This document shows positions 27,431-38,246 of a stretch of 64,000 nt of DNA, piece after piece. The notes beneath the pieces are model-generated. The model was not told the origin of the DNA. It made no database searches and saw only the letters and a program-made list of their open reading frames with translations. Source of the stretch: Alishewanella tabrizica (GTDB lineage Bacteria; Pseudomonadota; Gammaproteobacteria; Enterobacterales; Alteromonadaceae); contig NZ_BMYR01000008.1 in NCBI RefSeq assembly GCF_014652375.1, positions 124,001 to 188,000 on the forward strand. Direction: 5' to 3'. A program made the position numbers and the translations under genes. Within the stretch, counting starts at the first letter, position 1; each line of letters opens with the position of its first letter.

Positions 27431-27982
27431 TTAGTTCAGCGCGTCTTTCCAAGTAGGATCTTGCAATAACTGATTTAATACTTGCTCGGTAAGAATACGG
27501 AGTTCACGCTCAACGGCAGCCAAATCCACTTTGAAGGGCGCAGTATAATTGCTATCGCCCGCATAAGATTTACTAAAGGTACCATTATCACTTTGAATAA
27601 ATACAGTTAGGGTCACTTGATTCACAACTTGATGATCAATCGGTCGTTGTAAAACATTGGACTGTAACTGATTAATTTGGATTTTAAATTGAACACTATG
27701 CTGACTATCCACATTGGCGCCTTTTTCTCTCAATGCGCTGGTCAAGGTGTTTTCTAACTGCAAGCGTACGTCGTTACTAGTACGATAGTGGTTTTCATTG
27801 CTGCCTTGTTTTATCGTCAACGTTTGTGGTCTTGGGCGCATATCAACCACCGAGAAGCTGAACTGTGCACCTTGTAATTCCGCATTTTGCGGCCAAAAAA
27901 TTTGCGGAACAACCATAAATGAGGGCACTTTGGTCGCGCAGCCTACCAACACTAATACCAGTATTAGCCATAAATAACGCAT
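27431..27982 (-). CDS. yajG: YajG-family lipoprotein
   Basis: The 183-residue lipoprotein has a lipobox (LVLVGC, Cys at about 15) and residue +2 Ala, which predicts sorting to the outer membrane. The body matches the YajG family: FSFSVVDMRPRPQTL, then DVRLQLENTLTSALREKGANV, and a beta-rich C-terminal part. Function is unknown. It starts 2 nt after the rlmG stop and is followed by the cyclophilin gene. In E. coli yajG lies between ampG and bolA; here the same genes surround it with rlmG inserted. Confidence 0.85.
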   Translation of the reverse strand: MRYLWLILVLVLVGCATKVPSFMVVPQIFWPQNAELQGAQFSFSVVDMRPRPQTLTIKQGSNENHYRTSNDVRLQLENTLTSALREKGANVDSQHSVQFKIQINQLQSNVLQRPIDHQVVNQVTLTVFIQSDNGTFSKSYAGDSNYTAPFKVDLAAVERELRILTEQVLNQLLQDPTWKDALN

Positions 27983-27984
27983 GA

Positions 27985-29166
27985 TTAACTCCTTTTGATG
28001 GATTCTAAAATAACAAACTTAGGATTAGCCGCCAATTGTTGGCAATGGCCAAATAGTTTTTCTAATTGTAACCGATACGGTAAGTGACGATTCGCCACAA
28101 TACGTAAGCGGCCACCGGTTTTAAGTACGCGTTTTGCGTCACGAAACATTTGCGAAGCAATATGGGTAGTTACTGCGCTTTGTTGATGAAAAGGCGGGTT
28201 ACAGATAACCCAATCAGCGCTGTTATCCGCCTGGCGGGTTAAACAGTCATCTGCAATAAATTGGCACTGGGCAAGAAAGTGCGGATAATTTTCCATGATG
28301 GTCGCTTGGGCTGACGCAACAGCCATATAAGACTCATCACAGGCTATTAAGTTGCACTGCGGCTGTTGTGTTAGTAGCTGTAAACTGAGCACACCATTAC
28401 CACAGCCTAAATCAATGACAGTACTATTGGTCGCCACGGTGGGCAAATGATCTAAAAAAAACCGTGCGCCGATATCTAATTGCTCACGGGCAAACACATT
28501 AGCATGATTTACCAACATGATATTGCTATTGTCTAATCTCCAGCGCAGCGGAAAATTTGTGGCGGGCGGCTGCCGCGTTGTATCGTATTCTGTTTCAATA
28601 TACCGGCATTTTTTTATCGTAAGGGACGCTTGGGTTGGCCCAATATATTGCTCAAATAAGCTCAGGACATTCCGCGTGATATCTTTAGCTTTGGCGGCAA
28701 TTATTAGCCGAGTGTGTGGTGTGATGCTCTGTTTGAGTGCCGCGAGTTGGTATTTAAGGTAGCTATGATTCGACGGTAATTTATACAGTACTAAGTGTGG
28801 CGCTGTGGGTAATGGATCTAAACTGGTGAGTTCATAAAGCGCGTGGTTTGATATTGCATTTTGGGTGCGGTTATGGCGACTAGCATGTTGTGATAATACC
28901 GAGTCTTGCACCACAAACAGCGCACTTTCAATCGGTAAAACGGTACTTACGCCACAGGATAGCGCGCCAAAAGCATCATTTAAAATAAGTACCTGCAAAG
29001 GATTCGATGCGTTTGCTGGCCTAGCACGGCAATACGCTATGGCTTGCTCTAATATCAGCTCATCGGCGGCATCCCAAGCTTGTAAACTTTGATTAGGTTG
29101 GTTCAGCGGCCAGCGCTGCAAGTGAAGTTTGGTGGCACCTAAACTAAAAAGCGTATTCATAATCAT
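27985..29166 (-). CDS. rlmG: 23S rRNA (guanine(1835)-N(2))-methyltransferase
   Basis: The 393-residue SAM-dependent enzyme methylates G1835 of 23S rRNA. It has the duplicated RsmC/RlmG architecture: a degenerate N-terminal Rossmann domain (about 1-200) and an active C-terminal one with VIDLGCGNGVLSLQLL and the NPPF catalytic motif (CNPPFHQQS). The length is near the family norm (378 in E. coli). The start is either ATG 29166 or the ATG two codons later; neither has a clear Shine-Dalgarno. It is divergent from bolA and heads the rlmG-yajG-cyclophilin run. Confidence 0.9.
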   Translation of the reverse strand: MIMNTLFSLGATKLHLQRWPLNQPNQSLQAWDAADELILEQAIAYCRARPANASNPLQVLILNDAFGALSCGVSTVLPIESALFVVQDSVLSQHASRHNRTQNAISNHALYELTSLDPLPTAPHLVLYKLPSNHSYLKYQLAALKQSITPHTRLIIAAKAKDITRNVLSLFEQYIGPTQASLTIKKCRYIETEYDTTRQPPATNFPLRWRLDNSNIMLVNHANVFAREQLDIGARFFLDHLPTVATNSTVIDLGCGNGVLSLQLLTQQPQCNLIACDESYMAVASAQATIMENYPHFLAQCQFIADDCLTRQADNSADWVICNPPFHQQSAVTTHIASQMFRDAKRVLKTGGRLRIVANRHLPYRLQLEKLFGHCQQLAANPKFVILESIKRS

Positions 29167-29395
29167 GTCATCAACAAAGGCAAGACGCTATTCTGACATG
29201 GTGCAAGCGGTGCGACAACTGTTAAGCCAAGCAGGGCAAGGTGGCTTGCTATGATATATACAGGGCTATTTCGCCCTGCTGAAGGAAACCGCGCTGGTAA
29301 ATAGCGTAACAGGCTGCTTAGAGGTATTTTTACAGGACAAAGTGTCAGGGCTTAGCTAGAATAAGCAAACGGATAACAAAAGGAGCGGTTAAACA

Positions 29396-29725
29396 ATGTT
29401 AATCCACACTTCTATTGAGCAAAAATTATTGGCCGCGTTTAAACCTGTTTTTTTAGACGTGATTAACGAAAGTGCTAATCATAATGTTCCCGCGGGCTCA
29501 GAATCCCATTTTAAAGTGGTGATTGTTACGCCAGCCTTTGATGGCATGCGTTTACTGCAACGTCATCGCGCCGTAAATGCTATCGTAGCTGAGGAGTTAG
29601 CCGAAAAAATTCATGCACTTGCCTTACATACCTACACCCCCTCCGAATGGTATGAATACTATGCCGAAAAACCTCCGGTCTCGCCTAAATGTTTTGGTGG
29701 TAGCAAAATAGATAAAGACGCATAG
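29396..29725 (+). CDS. bolA: BolA family protein
   Basis: The 109-residue BolA protein pairs with monothiol glutaredoxin Grx4 in iron-sulfur handling and also acts as a stress and morphology regulator in E. coli. Family features are SESHFKVVIVTPAFDGMRLLQRHRAV, in which the RLLQRHR stretch is the hallmark, and the KIHALALHTYTP tail. Length is standard. AAAGGAG precedes the ATG. It is divergent from rlmG across a 229-nt gap that presumably holds both promoters. Confidence 0.93.
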   Translation: MLIHTSIEQKLLAAFKPVFLDVINESANHNVPAGSESHFKVVIVTPAFDGMRLLQRHRAVNAIVAEELAEKIHALALHTYTPSEWYEYYAEKPPVSPKCFGGSKIDKDA

Positions 29726-29736
29726 CGCGTTTTTTT
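29715..29736 (+). terminator. Possible terminator at the bolA stop codon
   Basis: AAAGACGC and GCGTTTTT around the bolA stop can pair over eight positions with one wobble; the right arm runs into seven T residues. The stem is AT-rich and short. Confidence 0.4.
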
Positions 29737-29810
29737 GCTGATCAGACCTGTTTTTTGCGTTAAAGTTTTACACTATCGGCACTTTAATAACGACAACAGC
29801 AGGTTTCCTC

Positions 29811-31004
29811 ATGGTTATTCAACCAAAAATTCGTGGTTTTATTTGTACTAACGCGCATCCCACGGGCTGTGCAGAGCATGTTAATGAACAAATCGCCTAT
29901 GTTAAGGCATTAGGTCCCGTAGCAAATGGACCAAAGAACGTATTGGTGATTGGTGCCTCGACAGGGTACGGTTTAGCCTCTCGGATCACAGCTGCTTTTG
30001 GCTCGGGCGCTAATACCCTTGGCTTGTTTTTCGAAAAAGAACCCACAGACAGTAAAACCGGTTCAGCGGGTTGGTATAACACTGCCGCCTTTGAGGATGC
30101 CGCCGCAAAGGCGGGTTTGTGGAATAAACATTTAAACGGTGATGCCTTTACGGATGAATTAAAAGCGCAAGCAATTGATATTATTCGCAGCGAAATGGGT
30201 AAAATTGATTTAGTAGTTTACAGTTTAGCTGCGCCACGGCGTAAAGATCCTGTGACAGGAGAAGTGTTTAGCTCCGTGCTAAAACCTATTGGCCAGTCTT
30301 ATACAGCTAAAAATCTAAACACCTCTAAACGTGAAATTGAAGAAGTTTCAGTCGATCCTGCCAATGAAGAAGAAATTTATAACACCGTAAAAGTGATGGG
30401 TGGAGAGGACTGGGAGCGTTGGTTAAGCCAATTAGCGGCGGCAGGTGTTTTGGCTGAAGGCTGTCAAACAGTAGCCTATACCTATATTGGTAAAGAGCTG
30501 ACATGGCCTATTTATGGCAAAGCGACCATTGGCAAAGCGAAAGAAGATTTAGATCGGGCGGCGGCTGCCATCACGGCGAGTTTAACAGCGAAAAATGGCA
30601 AAGCCTACGTTGCGTCGTTAAAAGCACTGGTAACCCAGGCAAGCTCTGCTATACCTATTATGCCCCTCTATATTTCATTGCTGTACCGCGTAATGAAAGC
30701 CGAGGGCACGCACGAAGGGTGTATAGAACAAATTAATGGTTTATTCCGGCAGGGACTTTACAGTGCAGATCCGCTATTGGATGAAGCCGGACGTTTACGC
30801 ATGGACGGCAAAGAATTAAGTGATCATGTGCAAGAGACTGTAAAAGGATTATGGGCGCAAGTCAGCACTGAAACCATTGATACCTTAACGGATTATGCGG
30901 GCTATCATAATGAATTTTTAAGATTGTTCGGGTTTGGTTATGCGCATGTCGATTACACTGCCGATGTGTCGCCAGTACGCCCATTACAAAATTTGGTAAA
31001 TTAG
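29811..31004 (+). CDS. fabV: Trans-2-enoyl-ACP/CoA reductase FabV
   Basis: The 397-residue NAD(P)H-dependent enoyl reductase catalyses the last step of each fatty-acid elongation cycle. The cofactor motif is GASTGYGLA (48-56). The catalytic pair of the FabV-type Y-x8-K motif is Tyr235 and Lys244, exactly the numbering of characterised FabV enzymes. FabV is structurally distinct from FabI and is known for low sensitivity to triclosan. It is a single-gene unit, with bolA upstream and a strong terminator downstream. Whether FabI also exists elsewhere cannot be seen. Confidence 0.97.
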   Translation: MVIQPKIRGFICTNAHPTGCAEHVNEQIAYVKALGPVANGPKNVLVIGASTGYGLASRITAAFGSGANTLGLFFEKEPTDSKTGSAGWYNTAAFEDAAAKAGLWNKHLNGDAFTDELKAQAIDIIRSEMGKIDLVVYSLAAPRRKDPVTGEVFSSVLKPIGQSYTAKNLNTSKREIEEVSVDPANEEEIYNTVKVMGGEDWERWLSQLAAAGVLAEGCQTVAYTYIGKELTWPIYGKATIGKAKEDLDRAAAAITASLTAKNGKAYVASLKALVTQASSAIPIMPLYISLLYRVMKAEGTHEGCIEQINGLFRQGLYSADPLLDEAGRLRMDGKELSDHVQETVKGLWAQVSTETIDTLTDYAGYHNEFLRLFGFGYAHVDYTADVSPVRPLQNLVN

Positions 31005-31013
31005 TCGTATTGA

Positions 31014-31049
31014 CAGCATAAAAGCCTTTTCTTTGCGGCTTTTATGCTG
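31014..31049 (+). terminator. Rho-independent terminator after fabV
   Basis: CAGCATAAAAGCC (31014-31026) and GGCTTTTATGCTG (31037-31049) form a perfect 13-bp stem with a 10-nt loop, 10 nt after the fabV stop. The T-rich part lies in the right arm. Confidence 0.75.
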
Positions 31050-31265
31050 ATTTAGCCTATTAATATTCTTGTGCAATGCATGGATAATTTTTGGCAATAC
31101 CATGGATACACTAAGGGTTTAATGGTAGAATTCGCGACTTTAATACGTGTATCTGGTTATCTTTTGTGCAGTTGCAGGCAGCGCAATTGTAAAACCAGGT
31201 GTGCTGCGGCTAAGCAGCTGAAAAACTAGGCCCTGTTTCTTCCCAAAATAGTAGTGCAAGTACGT

Positions 31266-32603
31266 ATGATAAAACTCAAAAAAGGCTTGGACATTCCCCT
31301 TGCAGGCAGTCCTAAACAAGAGATCACTACGGGCAATACCGTCACAACTGTCGCCGTTTTAGGTGAAGAGTATGTTGGTATGCGTCCGACCATGGCGGTC
31401 GAAGTAGGTGATACCGTAAAGAAAGGTCAGGTGCTTTTCGAAGATAAGAAAAACCCTGGTGTTAAATTTACGGCGCCTATCGCGGGTACGGTAAAAGAGA
31501 TCAATCGTGGTGCTAAACGCGTATTGCAATCTGTGGTAATTGCCGCTTCGGGTGATGCTGCTGAACGCTTTACCGCGTACTCAGCTGAGCAACTCTCGAC
31601 CTTAACAGCCGAACAAGTTAAACAAAACTTGGTTGACTCAGGTTTGTGGGTTGCTTTTAGAACACGTCCGTTCTCGCAATCACCAGCAATCGACAGTACA
31701 CCTAAAGCTATCTTTGTTAACGCGATGGATACCAACCCGTTAGCGGCAGATCCTGCTGTGGTTATTGCAGCTGATGCCAACGCCTTTACACAAGGGTTAA
31801 CGGTTATTTCGCGTTTAACAGAAGGTAAAGTGTACTTGACGAAGAAAGCCGGTGCTAATGTACCGAGCATATCAAACGTCACGGTTGCTGAGTTTGACGG
31901 TCCTCATCCTGCAGGCCTCGTTGGTACGCATATTCATTTCTTAGACGCGGCAAGCACTAAGAAAGTGGTATGGCACATTGGCTATCAAGACGTTATCGCT
32001 GTTGGCAAATTATTTGCCACGGGCGAGCTGCACAGCGAGCGCGTAATCGCCTTGGCCGGTCCTGTAGTGAAATCGCCACGTTTAATCAAAACTTTGTTAG
32101 GCGCCTCAGTTGAAGAATTAACTGCTGGTGAACTTAATGAAGGTCAAAACCGTATTATATCAGGCTCGGTTCTCGCGGGTACCACAGCCAAAGGTGTAAA
32201 TGGATACGTTGGTCGTTTCCATACGCAATTATCAGTATTAGCTGAAGGCTACGACAAACATTTCTTAGGATGGATCGCACCAGGTGCTGAAAAGCACTCT
32301 GTAACGCGCGCTTACCTTGGCCATTTGAATCCGAAAAAGTTGTTTAACCTCACAACAACCACTAACGGTTCTTCACGGGCTATGGTACCAATTGGTAACT
32401 ATGAGCGGGTAATGCCATTAGATATTCTGCCGACGTTATTGTTACGCGACATGATCTCTGGTGACACTGACGGGGCACAAACTTTAGGTTGCTTAGAACT
32501 GGACGAAGAAGATTTAGCCTTATGTACTTATGTATGTCCGGGTAAATACGATTACGGCACAATTCTGCGCAATTGCTTGAATACCATCCAGAAGGAAGGC
32601 TAA
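31266..32603 (+). CDS. nqrA: Na(+)-translocating NADH-quinone reductase subunit A
   Basis: The 445-residue peripheral subunit of Na+-NQR starts [14 protein letters not shown], the diagnostic NqrA N-terminus. Its C-terminal part includes [22 protein letters not shown]. NqrA takes part in ubiquinone binding and sits on the cytoplasmic face. I chose ATG 31266 over the frame start at 31254 on homology. It heads an unbroken nqrABCDEF-apbE-nqrM series; the 261-nt upstream gap after the fabV terminator must hold the promoter. Confidence 0.97.
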   Translation: MIKLKKGLDIPLAGSPKQEITTGNTVTTVAVLGEEYVGMRPTMAVEVGDTVKKGQVLFEDKKNPGVKFTAPIAGTVKEINRGAKRVLQSVVIAASGDAAERFTAYSAEQLSTLTAEQVKQNLVDSGLWVAFRTRPFSQSPAIDSTPKAIFVNAMDTNPLAADPAVVIAADANAFTQGLTVISRLTEGKVYLTKKAGANVPSISNVTVAEFDGPHPAGLVGTHIHFLDAASTKKVVWHIGYQDVIAVGKLFATGELHSERVIALAGPVVKSPRLIKTLLGASVEELTAGELNEGQNRIISGSVLAGTTAKGVNGYVGRFHTQLSVLAEGYDKHFLGWIAPGAEKHSVTRAYLGHLNPKKLFNLTTTTNGSSRAMVPIGNYERVMPLDILPTLLLRDMISGDTDGAQTLGCLELDEEDLALCTYVCPGKYDYGTILRNCLNTIQKEG

Positions 32604-32605
32604 TC

Positions 32606-33865
32606 ATGAGCTTAAAGCATTTTTTAGAGCGCATTGAACCGCAATTTGAACAAGGCGGTAAATACGAAAAATGGTACGCATTATACGAAGCGGTTGCTAC
32701 CGTTCTGTATACGCCAGGTTATGTAACTAAGAATGGCACACACATTCGCGATAGCATTGACCTAAAGCGCATTATGATTTTCGTGTGGCTGGCATTATTT
32801 CCAGCACTTTTCTTCGGCATGTATAACATTGGTCACCAAGCTTCATTAGCCTTGGCCCAAGGTTTTGCTACGCCTGATACTTGGCAAGTTGCTATCTACT
32901 CGGCCTTTGGTGGCGAGTTGACAGCTGGGTCAGGTTGGGGCGCCAAAATGTTTTATGGTGCGGTGTGGTTTTTACCCATCTACGCTGTAACTTTTGTGGT
33001 AGGTGGCTTCTGGGAAGTATTATTTGCTTCTGTTCGTAAACATGAAGTAAACGAAGGTTTCTTTGTAAGCTCAATCTTATTCGCCTTAATCCTCCCTGCA
33101 ACTATTCCATTGTGGCAAGTTGCCTTAGGTATTACCTTTGGTGTGGTTGTTGCCAAAGAAGTTTTTGGTGGCACAGGTCGTAACTTCCTCAACCCAGCTT
33201 TAGCAGGTCGTGCATTCTTGTTCTTTGCTTACCCAGCACAAATTTCGGGTGATGCCGTTTGGACAGCGGCAGGTAAGCTTCCAGGTACAGCAGATGGTTA
33301 TTCAGGTGCTACTTGGTTAAGTAAAGCTGCATCTATTCAGCCTTTACCTGATCAAACAATGGCTGAAGCAACCAATCAATTTTTCTCTCAATCAGACATT
33401 TGGTGGAATGCATTCCTAGGCTTTATACCGGGATCAGTTGGTGAAACTTCAGTATTGGCGCTGTTAATCGGCGGGCTGGCGCTGATTTACTTCCGTATTG
33501 CTTCATGGCGTATTGTGTTAGGTGTCATGGTCGGTATGATTTTAACCAGCTACCTGTTCAACGCTGTAGGTTCTAGCTCAAATCCATTATTTGCCATGCC
33601 TTGGCATTGGCATCTGGTACTGGGTGGTTTTGCTATTGGTATGTTCTTCATGGCAACCGATCCTGTGTCAGCCGCTTTTACCAACCAAGGTAAATGGGCA
33701 TACGGTATTCTGATTGGTTTTATGGTGGTGATGATTCGTGTCGTCAACCCAGCATATCCGGAAGGAATGATGTTAGCGATTTTGTTTGCTAACTTGTTCT
33801 CTCCATTATTTGATTTCTTCGTCGCGCAAGCCAATATCAAGCGGAGGCTGGTACGTAATGTCTAG
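32606..33865 (+). CDS. nqrB: Na(+)-translocating NADH-quinone reductase subunit B
   Basis: The 419-residue membrane subunit has about ten helices. The flavinylation motif DGYSGAT places the covalent-FMN threonine at Thr236, the same number as in Vibrio cholerae. NqrB also carries riboflavin and forms much of the Na+ path. ATG at 32606 follows the nqrA stop by 2 nt, with AAGGAAGG upstream. The last 8 nt overlap nqrC. ApbE, encoded downstream, would attach the FMN. Confidence 0.98.
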   Translation: MSLKHFLERIEPQFEQGGKYEKWYALYEAVATVLYTPGYVTKNGTHIRDSIDLKRIMIFVWLALFPALFFGMYNIGHQASLALAQGFATPDTWQVAIYSAFGGELTAGSGWGAKMFYGAVWFLPIYAVTFVVGGFWEVLFASVRKHEVNEGFFVSSILFALILPATIPLWQVALGITFGVVVAKEVFGGTGRNFLNPALAGRAFLFFAYPAQISGDAVWTAAGKLPGTADGYSGATWLSKAASIQPLPDQTMAEATNQFFSQSDIWWNAFLGFIPGSVGETSVLALLIGGLALIYFRIASWRIVLGVMVGMILTSYLFNAVGSSSNPLFAMPWHWHLVLGGFAIGMFFMATDPVSAAFTNQGKWAYGILIGFMVVMIRVVNPAYPEGMMLAILFANLFSPLFDFFVAQANIKRRLVRNV

Positions 33866-34652
33866 TAATAACGACAGCATCAGCAAAACACTGATTGTAG
33901 TAATTTCTTTATGTTTAGTGTGCGCCATTGTGGTGGCAACTGCGGCCGTACAATTGCGGCCAACTCAACAAGCAAACAAAAAGCTAGATTCGCAAGTTAA
34001 CATTTTGCGTAGCGTTGGCTTAGTTGAGGGCAGTGCGCCCGCGACTAAAATTGCAGAATTGTTTGGTAAACATATTGAAACTCGCTTAGTAAATTTACAA
34101 ACGGGTGAGATTGACGCGAGCTGTGATGTCCAGTGTGCGGAAAATTTTGATTACCGTAAATCGTTAAAAGAAGGTAAAGCCTTAGCACAAGCTGATGATG
34201 TTGCGTCAATTCGCCGCATTTCAGAATTAGCGCCGGTATACCTAACTTATGATGATAACCGTAATTTAAAAGCCATTGTGCTGCCAGTTCATGGTTACGG
34301 TTTATGGTCAACAATGCATGCGTTTTTAGCCTTAGAAACGGATGGTAATACCATTATTGGTATGAACTATTATGAGCAGGGTGAAACCCCTGGCTTAGGT
34401 GGCGAAATTGAAAATCCACGTTGGAAAGCGCAATTTGTGGGCAAACAATTAACCAACGAAGCTGGCGAATTAGCACTGACTATCTTAAAACCAGGTAATG
34501 CTGATCCGCAATCTGCACACCAAGTTGATGGTTTGTCAGGTGCAACCCTTACCGCTAATGGTGTTCAAAATACCTTTACATTCTGGATCGGTGACAGTGG
34601 TTTTGGTCCATTCTTAGCTAAAGTGCGTGAAGGAGCCTTAAACAATGGCTAA
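33858..34652 (+). CDS. nqrC: Na(+)-translocating NADH-quinone reductase subunit C
   Basis: The 264-residue subunit has one N-terminal membrane helix (about 11-32) and a periplasmic domain. Its covalent FMN attaches at Thr230 in DGLSGAT. It passes electrons between NqrDE and NqrB. The start at ATG 33858 lies inside the nqrB 3' end (8-nt overlap); the longer frame from 33786 is rejected. It also overlaps nqrD by 8 nt, so translation of B, C and D is coupled. Confidence 0.97.
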   Translation: MSSNNDSISKTLIVVISLCLVCAIVVATAAVQLRPTQQANKKLDSQVNILRSVGLVEGSAPATKIAELFGKHIETRLVNLQTGEIDASCDVQCAENFDYRKSLKEGKALAQADDVASIRRISELAPVYLTYDDNRNLKAIVLPVHGYGLWSTMHAFLALETDGNTIIGMNYYEQGETPGLGGEIENPRWKAQFVGKQLTNEAGELALTILKPGNADPQSAHQVDGLSGATLTANGVQNTFTFWIGDSGFGPFLAKVREGALNNG

Positions 34653-35277
34653 TGCAAAAGAAATTAAAACCGTTTTATTTGGACCGGTTTTTGCAAACAA
34701 CCCCATTGCTTTGCAAGTATTAGGGATATGTTCTGCATTAGCCGTAACGACACAAATGACAACGGCATTAGTAATGTGTTTAGCGCTTACTTTTGTAACT
34801 GCGTTTTCTAACTTTTTTATCTCAGTAATCCGTAATCACATTCCATCAAGTGTACGGATCATTGTGCAAATGACCATCATTGCTTCTTTAGTCATCGTGG
34901 TAGACCAATTTTTAAAGGCATACGCTTATGATTTATCTAAGCAGTTGTCAGTATTTGTTGGTTTGATTATCACTAACTGTATCGTAATGGGTCGCGCTGA
35001 AGCCTATGCGATGAAAAGCACACCGGGTATGAGTTTTCTAGACGGTATCGGTAACGGTCTAGGTTACAGTGTAGTATTACTGGTTGTTGCCTTTATTCGT
35101 GAGTTAGGCGGTTCAGGATCAGTGTTTGGCGTGCAAATTATGCCATTAATTAGCGAAGGCGGCTGGTATCAGCCAATGGGTATTTTATTAATGCCACCAA
35201 GTGCCTTTATTATTATTGCAGGCTTTATTTGGGTATTGCGTACGTACCGCCCAGAGCAAGTTGAGAAGAAGGCATAA
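34645..35277 (+). CDS. nqrD: Na(+)-translocating NADH-quinone reductase subunit D
   Basis: The 210-residue protein has six predicted membrane helices. It is homologous to NqrE and RnfA/E, with inverted symmetry between the pair. The cysteine in [14 protein letters not shown], together with its NqrE counterpart, binds the intramembrane iron site. RnfE is excluded by the nqr gene order. It overlaps nqrC by 8 nt and precedes nqrE by 10 nt. Confidence 0.97.
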   Translation: MANAKEIKTVLFGPVFANNPIALQVLGICSALAVTTQMTTALVMCLALTFVTAFSNFFISVIRNHIPSSVRIIVQMTIIASLVIVVDQFLKAYAYDLSKQLSVFVGLIITNCIVMGRAEAYAMKSTPGMSFLDGIGNGLGYSVVLLVVAFIRELGGSGSVFGVQIMPLISEGGWYQPMGILLMPPSAFIIIAGFIWVLRTYRPEQVEKKA

Positions 35278-35287
35278 GGAGCAAGTA

Positions 35288-35896
35288 ATGGAACACTATA
35301 TTAGCTTATTCGTTCGTGCCGTTTTTATTGAAAACTTGGCGTTAGCATTCTTCTTAGGAATGTGTACTTTCCTCGCTGTTTCACAAAAAATTACCACGGC
35401 TTTCGGTTTAGGTGTGGCAGTTATCGTAGTATTGGGTATTTCTGTGCCTGTTAACAATCTGGTTTTTGCGAACTTACTCGCACCAGGTGCCTTAGCATGG
35501 GCGGGCTTCCCCGATGCAGATTTAAGCTTTTTAGGCTTTTTGACCTACATTGGCGTTATTGCCGCGTTAGTACAAATATTGGAAATGTTGTTAGATAAGT
35601 ATTTCCCTGCGTTGTACAACGCCTTAGGTATTTTCTTACCACTAATTACCGTTAACTGTGCGATCTTTGGTGCAGTAGCCTTTATGGTTGAGCGTGACTA
35701 TACCTTTGGTGAGAGCGTGGTGTTTGGTTTAGGCAGTGGCGTAGGTTGGGCTTTAGCCATTACAGTTCTTGCGGCTGTGCGTGAGAAGTTAAAGTACGCC
35801 GATATTCCTGGTGGCTTACGTGGCTTGGGATCTACCTTTTTGGTAGTCGGTTTAATGGGATTAGGCTTTATGTCTTTCTCTGGCGTTCAACTTTAA
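35288..35896 (+). CDS. nqrE: Na(+)-translocating NADH-quinone reductase subunit E
   Basis: The 202-residue six-helix partner of NqrD starts [32 protein letters not shown] holds a cysteine of the iron site shared with NqrD. ATG 35288 is supported by AAGGAG nine nt upstream; the longer frame from 35201 is a shadow of nqrD. NqrM, at the end of the operon, is needed to insert the iron here according to work on Vibrio. Confidence 0.97.
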   Translation: MEHYISLFVRAVFIENLALAFFLGMCTFLAVSQKITTAFGLGVAVIVVLGISVPVNNLVFANLLAPGALAWAGFPDADLSFLGFLTYIGVIAALVQILEMLLDKYFPALYNALGIFLPLITVNCAIFGAVAFMVERDYTFGESVVFGLGSGVGWALAITVLAAVREKLKYADIPGGLRGLGSTFLVVGLMGLGFMSFSGVQL

Positions 35897-35915
35897 GCAG
35901 TAGAGGAATAATACC

Positions 35916-37142
35916 ATGCAAGAGATTTATCTTGGCGTTGGCATGTTCACTGTCGTGGTACTGGCGCTGGTTGTCATTATTTTGGCTGCCAAGTCAAAAT
36001 TGGTCGCCAGCGGTGACATTACCATCAGTGTTAACGGTGATCCAAGCAAAGCAATTAAAACCAAAGCAGGCGGTAAACTGTTAAGCGTTTTAGCAGATAA
36101 TGGGATCTTTTTATCATCAGCGTGTGGTGGTGGTGGTTCTTGTGGGCAGTGCCGTGTGCATGTTCATGAAGGTGGCGGTGAAATTCTGCCAACTGAATTA
36201 GGCCATATTACCAAGGGTGAAGCCCGTGAAGGTTGTCGTTTATCATGTCAGGTAAACGTTAAAACGGATATGGACATTGAAGTTGAGCCAGAAATCTTTG
36301 GGATCAAAAAGTGGGATTGTTCTGTTATATCGAACGATAACAAAGCCACTTTTATTAAAGAATTGAAGCTGCAAATTCCGGATGGTGAATCTGTTCCATT
36401 CCGTGCTGGCGGTTATATTCAAATTGAAGCGCCTGCGCATCATATCAAATATAAAGACTTTGATATTCCAGCGCAGTATCGTGGTGATTGGGAACGTTTT
36501 AAATTCTTCACACTTGAGTCTAAAGTTGATGAGCCGACGATCCGTGCTTATTCAATGGCAAATTATCCTGAAGAAGAAGGTATCATTATGTTGAATGTGC
36601 GGATTGCAACACCGCCGCCAAACAACTTAACGTTACCTTGTGGAAAAATGTCGTCTTTCATTTGGTCTTTGAAAGAAGGCGACAAAGTGACAATTTCTGG
36701 TCCCTTTGGTGAGTTCTTTGCCAAAGAAACCGAAGCAGAAATGGTCTTTATCGGTGGTGGTGCGGGTATGGCGCCAATGCGTTCGCACATCTTCGATCAA
36801 TTACGTCGTCTGAAATCTAAACGTAAGATCAGTTTCTGGTACGGTGCCCGTTCTAAGCGCGAAATGTTCTATGTAGAAGACTTCGATATGCTAGCGGCTG
36901 AAAACGAAAATTTCGTTTGGCACACCGCACTGTCTGATCCACAGCCAGAAGATAACTGGACAGGTTATACCGGTTTTATTCATAACGTAATTTATGAAAA
37001 CTACCTGAAAAACCATAAAGCGCCAGAAGATTGTGAGTTCTATATGTGTGGACCGCCAATGATGAACAAAGCGGTGATCAACATGCTAAAAGATTTAGGC
37101 GTAGAAGACGATAACATTCTGTTAGATGACTTCGGTGGTTAA
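35916..37142 (+). CDS. nqrF: Na(+)-translocating NADH-quinone reductase subunit F
   Basis: The 408-residue NADH-oxidising subunit has an N-terminal membrane helix (about 7-25). A plant-type ferredoxin domain follows with the [2Fe-2S] ligands Cys70, Cys76, Cys79 and Cys111. The C-terminal part is a ferredoxin-NADP reductase-like FAD/NADH domain (RAYSMANYP for [15 protein letters not shown] and FYMCGPPMM for NADH). It is the entry point for electrons from NADH. Length is standard and no residue of the cofactor motifs is missing. Confidence 0.98.
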   Translation: MQEIYLGVGMFTVVVLALVVIILAAKSKLVASGDITISVNGDPSKAIKTKAGGKLLSVLADNGIFLSSACGGGGSCGQCRVHVHEGGGEILPTELGHITKGEAREGCRLSCQVNVKTDMDIEVEPEIFGIKKWDCSVISNDNKATFIKELKLQIPDGESVPFRAGGYIQIEAPAHHIKYKDFDIPAQYRGDWERFKFFTLESKVDEPTIRAYSMANYPEEEGIIMLNVRIATPPPNNLTLPCGKMSSFIWSLKEGDKVTISGPFGEFFAKETEAEMVFIGGGAGMAPMRSHIFDQLRRLKSKRKISFWYGARSKREMFYVEDFDMLAAENENFVWHTALSDPQPEDNWTGYTGFIHNVIYENYLKNHKAPEDCEFYMCGPPMMNKAVINMLKDLGVEDDNILLDDFGG

Positions 37143-37212
37143 TCTTTAGCGAAAGCGGTAAAATATCTGGGGTGACGTATGTCGCCCCTTTTTATTTGTT
37201 GGAGTAGGGTTA

Positions 37213-38238
37213 ATGAGATTATTGATACATACAATGTGGTGTAGTCTGTTCGTTGTCGGTGTTTTGTTACTCAGTGCATGCCAGCCAACACATCATGCGC
37301 AGGAATACCAGATTGAAGGCAAAACGATGGGCACATATTACATCGTGAAATTTTATGCCGAGCAGCAACCCGAACTCACGGCCTTACAACATTTATTGGA
37401 CACAGAGTTAGAATTGATAAACGATTTGATGTCCACTTATCGGCCAGAATCAGAATTAATGCGCTTTAACCGGCAACTCACTACTGAGTCTTTTCAGTTA
37501 TCGCCGCAGACCGCCAGTGTTATTGCCGAAGCACTGCGGATTGGTGAGCAAAGTGGTGGCATTTTAGATGTAACGGTAGGACCATTAGTTGAATTATGGG
37601 GGTTTGGGGCGCAGGGGCGTATTACACATGCTCCAGAATCTTCAGCGTTAGTGGCTATACGTGATTATGTCGGTATCGATAAATTAACCTTAAACGAAAA
37701 CGTATTACGTAAACATGAGCCCCGTGTCGCGGTAGATTTATCAACGATTGCCAAAGGCTATGGCGTGGATCGATTGGCTGAGATCCTATTAGCAGAGGGT
37801 TATACGCAGTTTATGGTGGATATTGGTGGCGATATGCGTGTAGGTGGGGAAAAACCGACAGGGCCTTGGAAAATCGCGGTAGAAAAACCGGTTAGTCAGG
37901 CGCGTGCAGTACAGCGTATTCTCGCAGTCGAAAATATGTCGCTAGCTACCTCAGGCGATTATCGAAATTATTTTGAAGAAAATGGCATACGTTACTCCCA
38001 TTTAATTGATCCGCGCACAGGTATGCCGATTCAACACCGAACTGTGTCCAGTACGGTATTGCATCCTGCCGCAATGACTGCTGATGCTTACGCTACTACG
38101 TTAAATGTGTTGCCAGTGGATGAAGCGCTTGCGTTCGCGAATACACATCAGATTGCGGTGTTATTAATCGTTAAAACTGATCAGGGGTTCGAAGAGCGAT
38201 ACTCTGATGCGTTTAGACCCTATTTATTAGAGCAATGA
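37213..38238 (+). CDS. apbE: FAD:protein FMN transferase ApbE (lipoprotein)
   Basis: The 341-residue flavin transferase moves FMN from FAD onto Thr in the SGAT motifs of NqrB and NqrC. It has a lipoprotein signal with LLSAC lipobox (Cys about 23), so it faces the periplasm. KTMGTYYIVKFY, DVTVGPLVELWGFG, STIAKGYGVD and VDIGGDMRVGG are the ApbE landmarks. It lies 70 nt downstream of nqrF and overlaps the nqrM frame region at its stop. The operon thus encodes both the pump and its maturation enzyme. Confidence 0.96.
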   Translation: MRLLIHTMWCSLFVVGVLLLSACQPTHHAQEYQIEGKTMGTYYIVKFYAEQQPELTALQHLLDTELELINDLMSTYRPESELMRFNRQLTTESFQLSPQTASVIAEALRIGEQSGGILDVTVGPLVELWGFGAQGRITHAPESSALVAIRDYVGIDKLTLNENVLRKHEPRVAVDLSTIAKGYGVDRLAEILLAEGYTQFMVDIGGDMRVGGEKPTGPWKIAVEKPVSQARAVQRILAVENMSLATSGDYRNYFEENGIRYSHLIDPRTGMPIQHRTVSSTVLHPAAMTADAYATTLNVLPVDEALAFANTHQIAVLLIVKTDQGFEERYSDAFRPYLLEQ

Positions 38239-38246
38239 GGACTATT

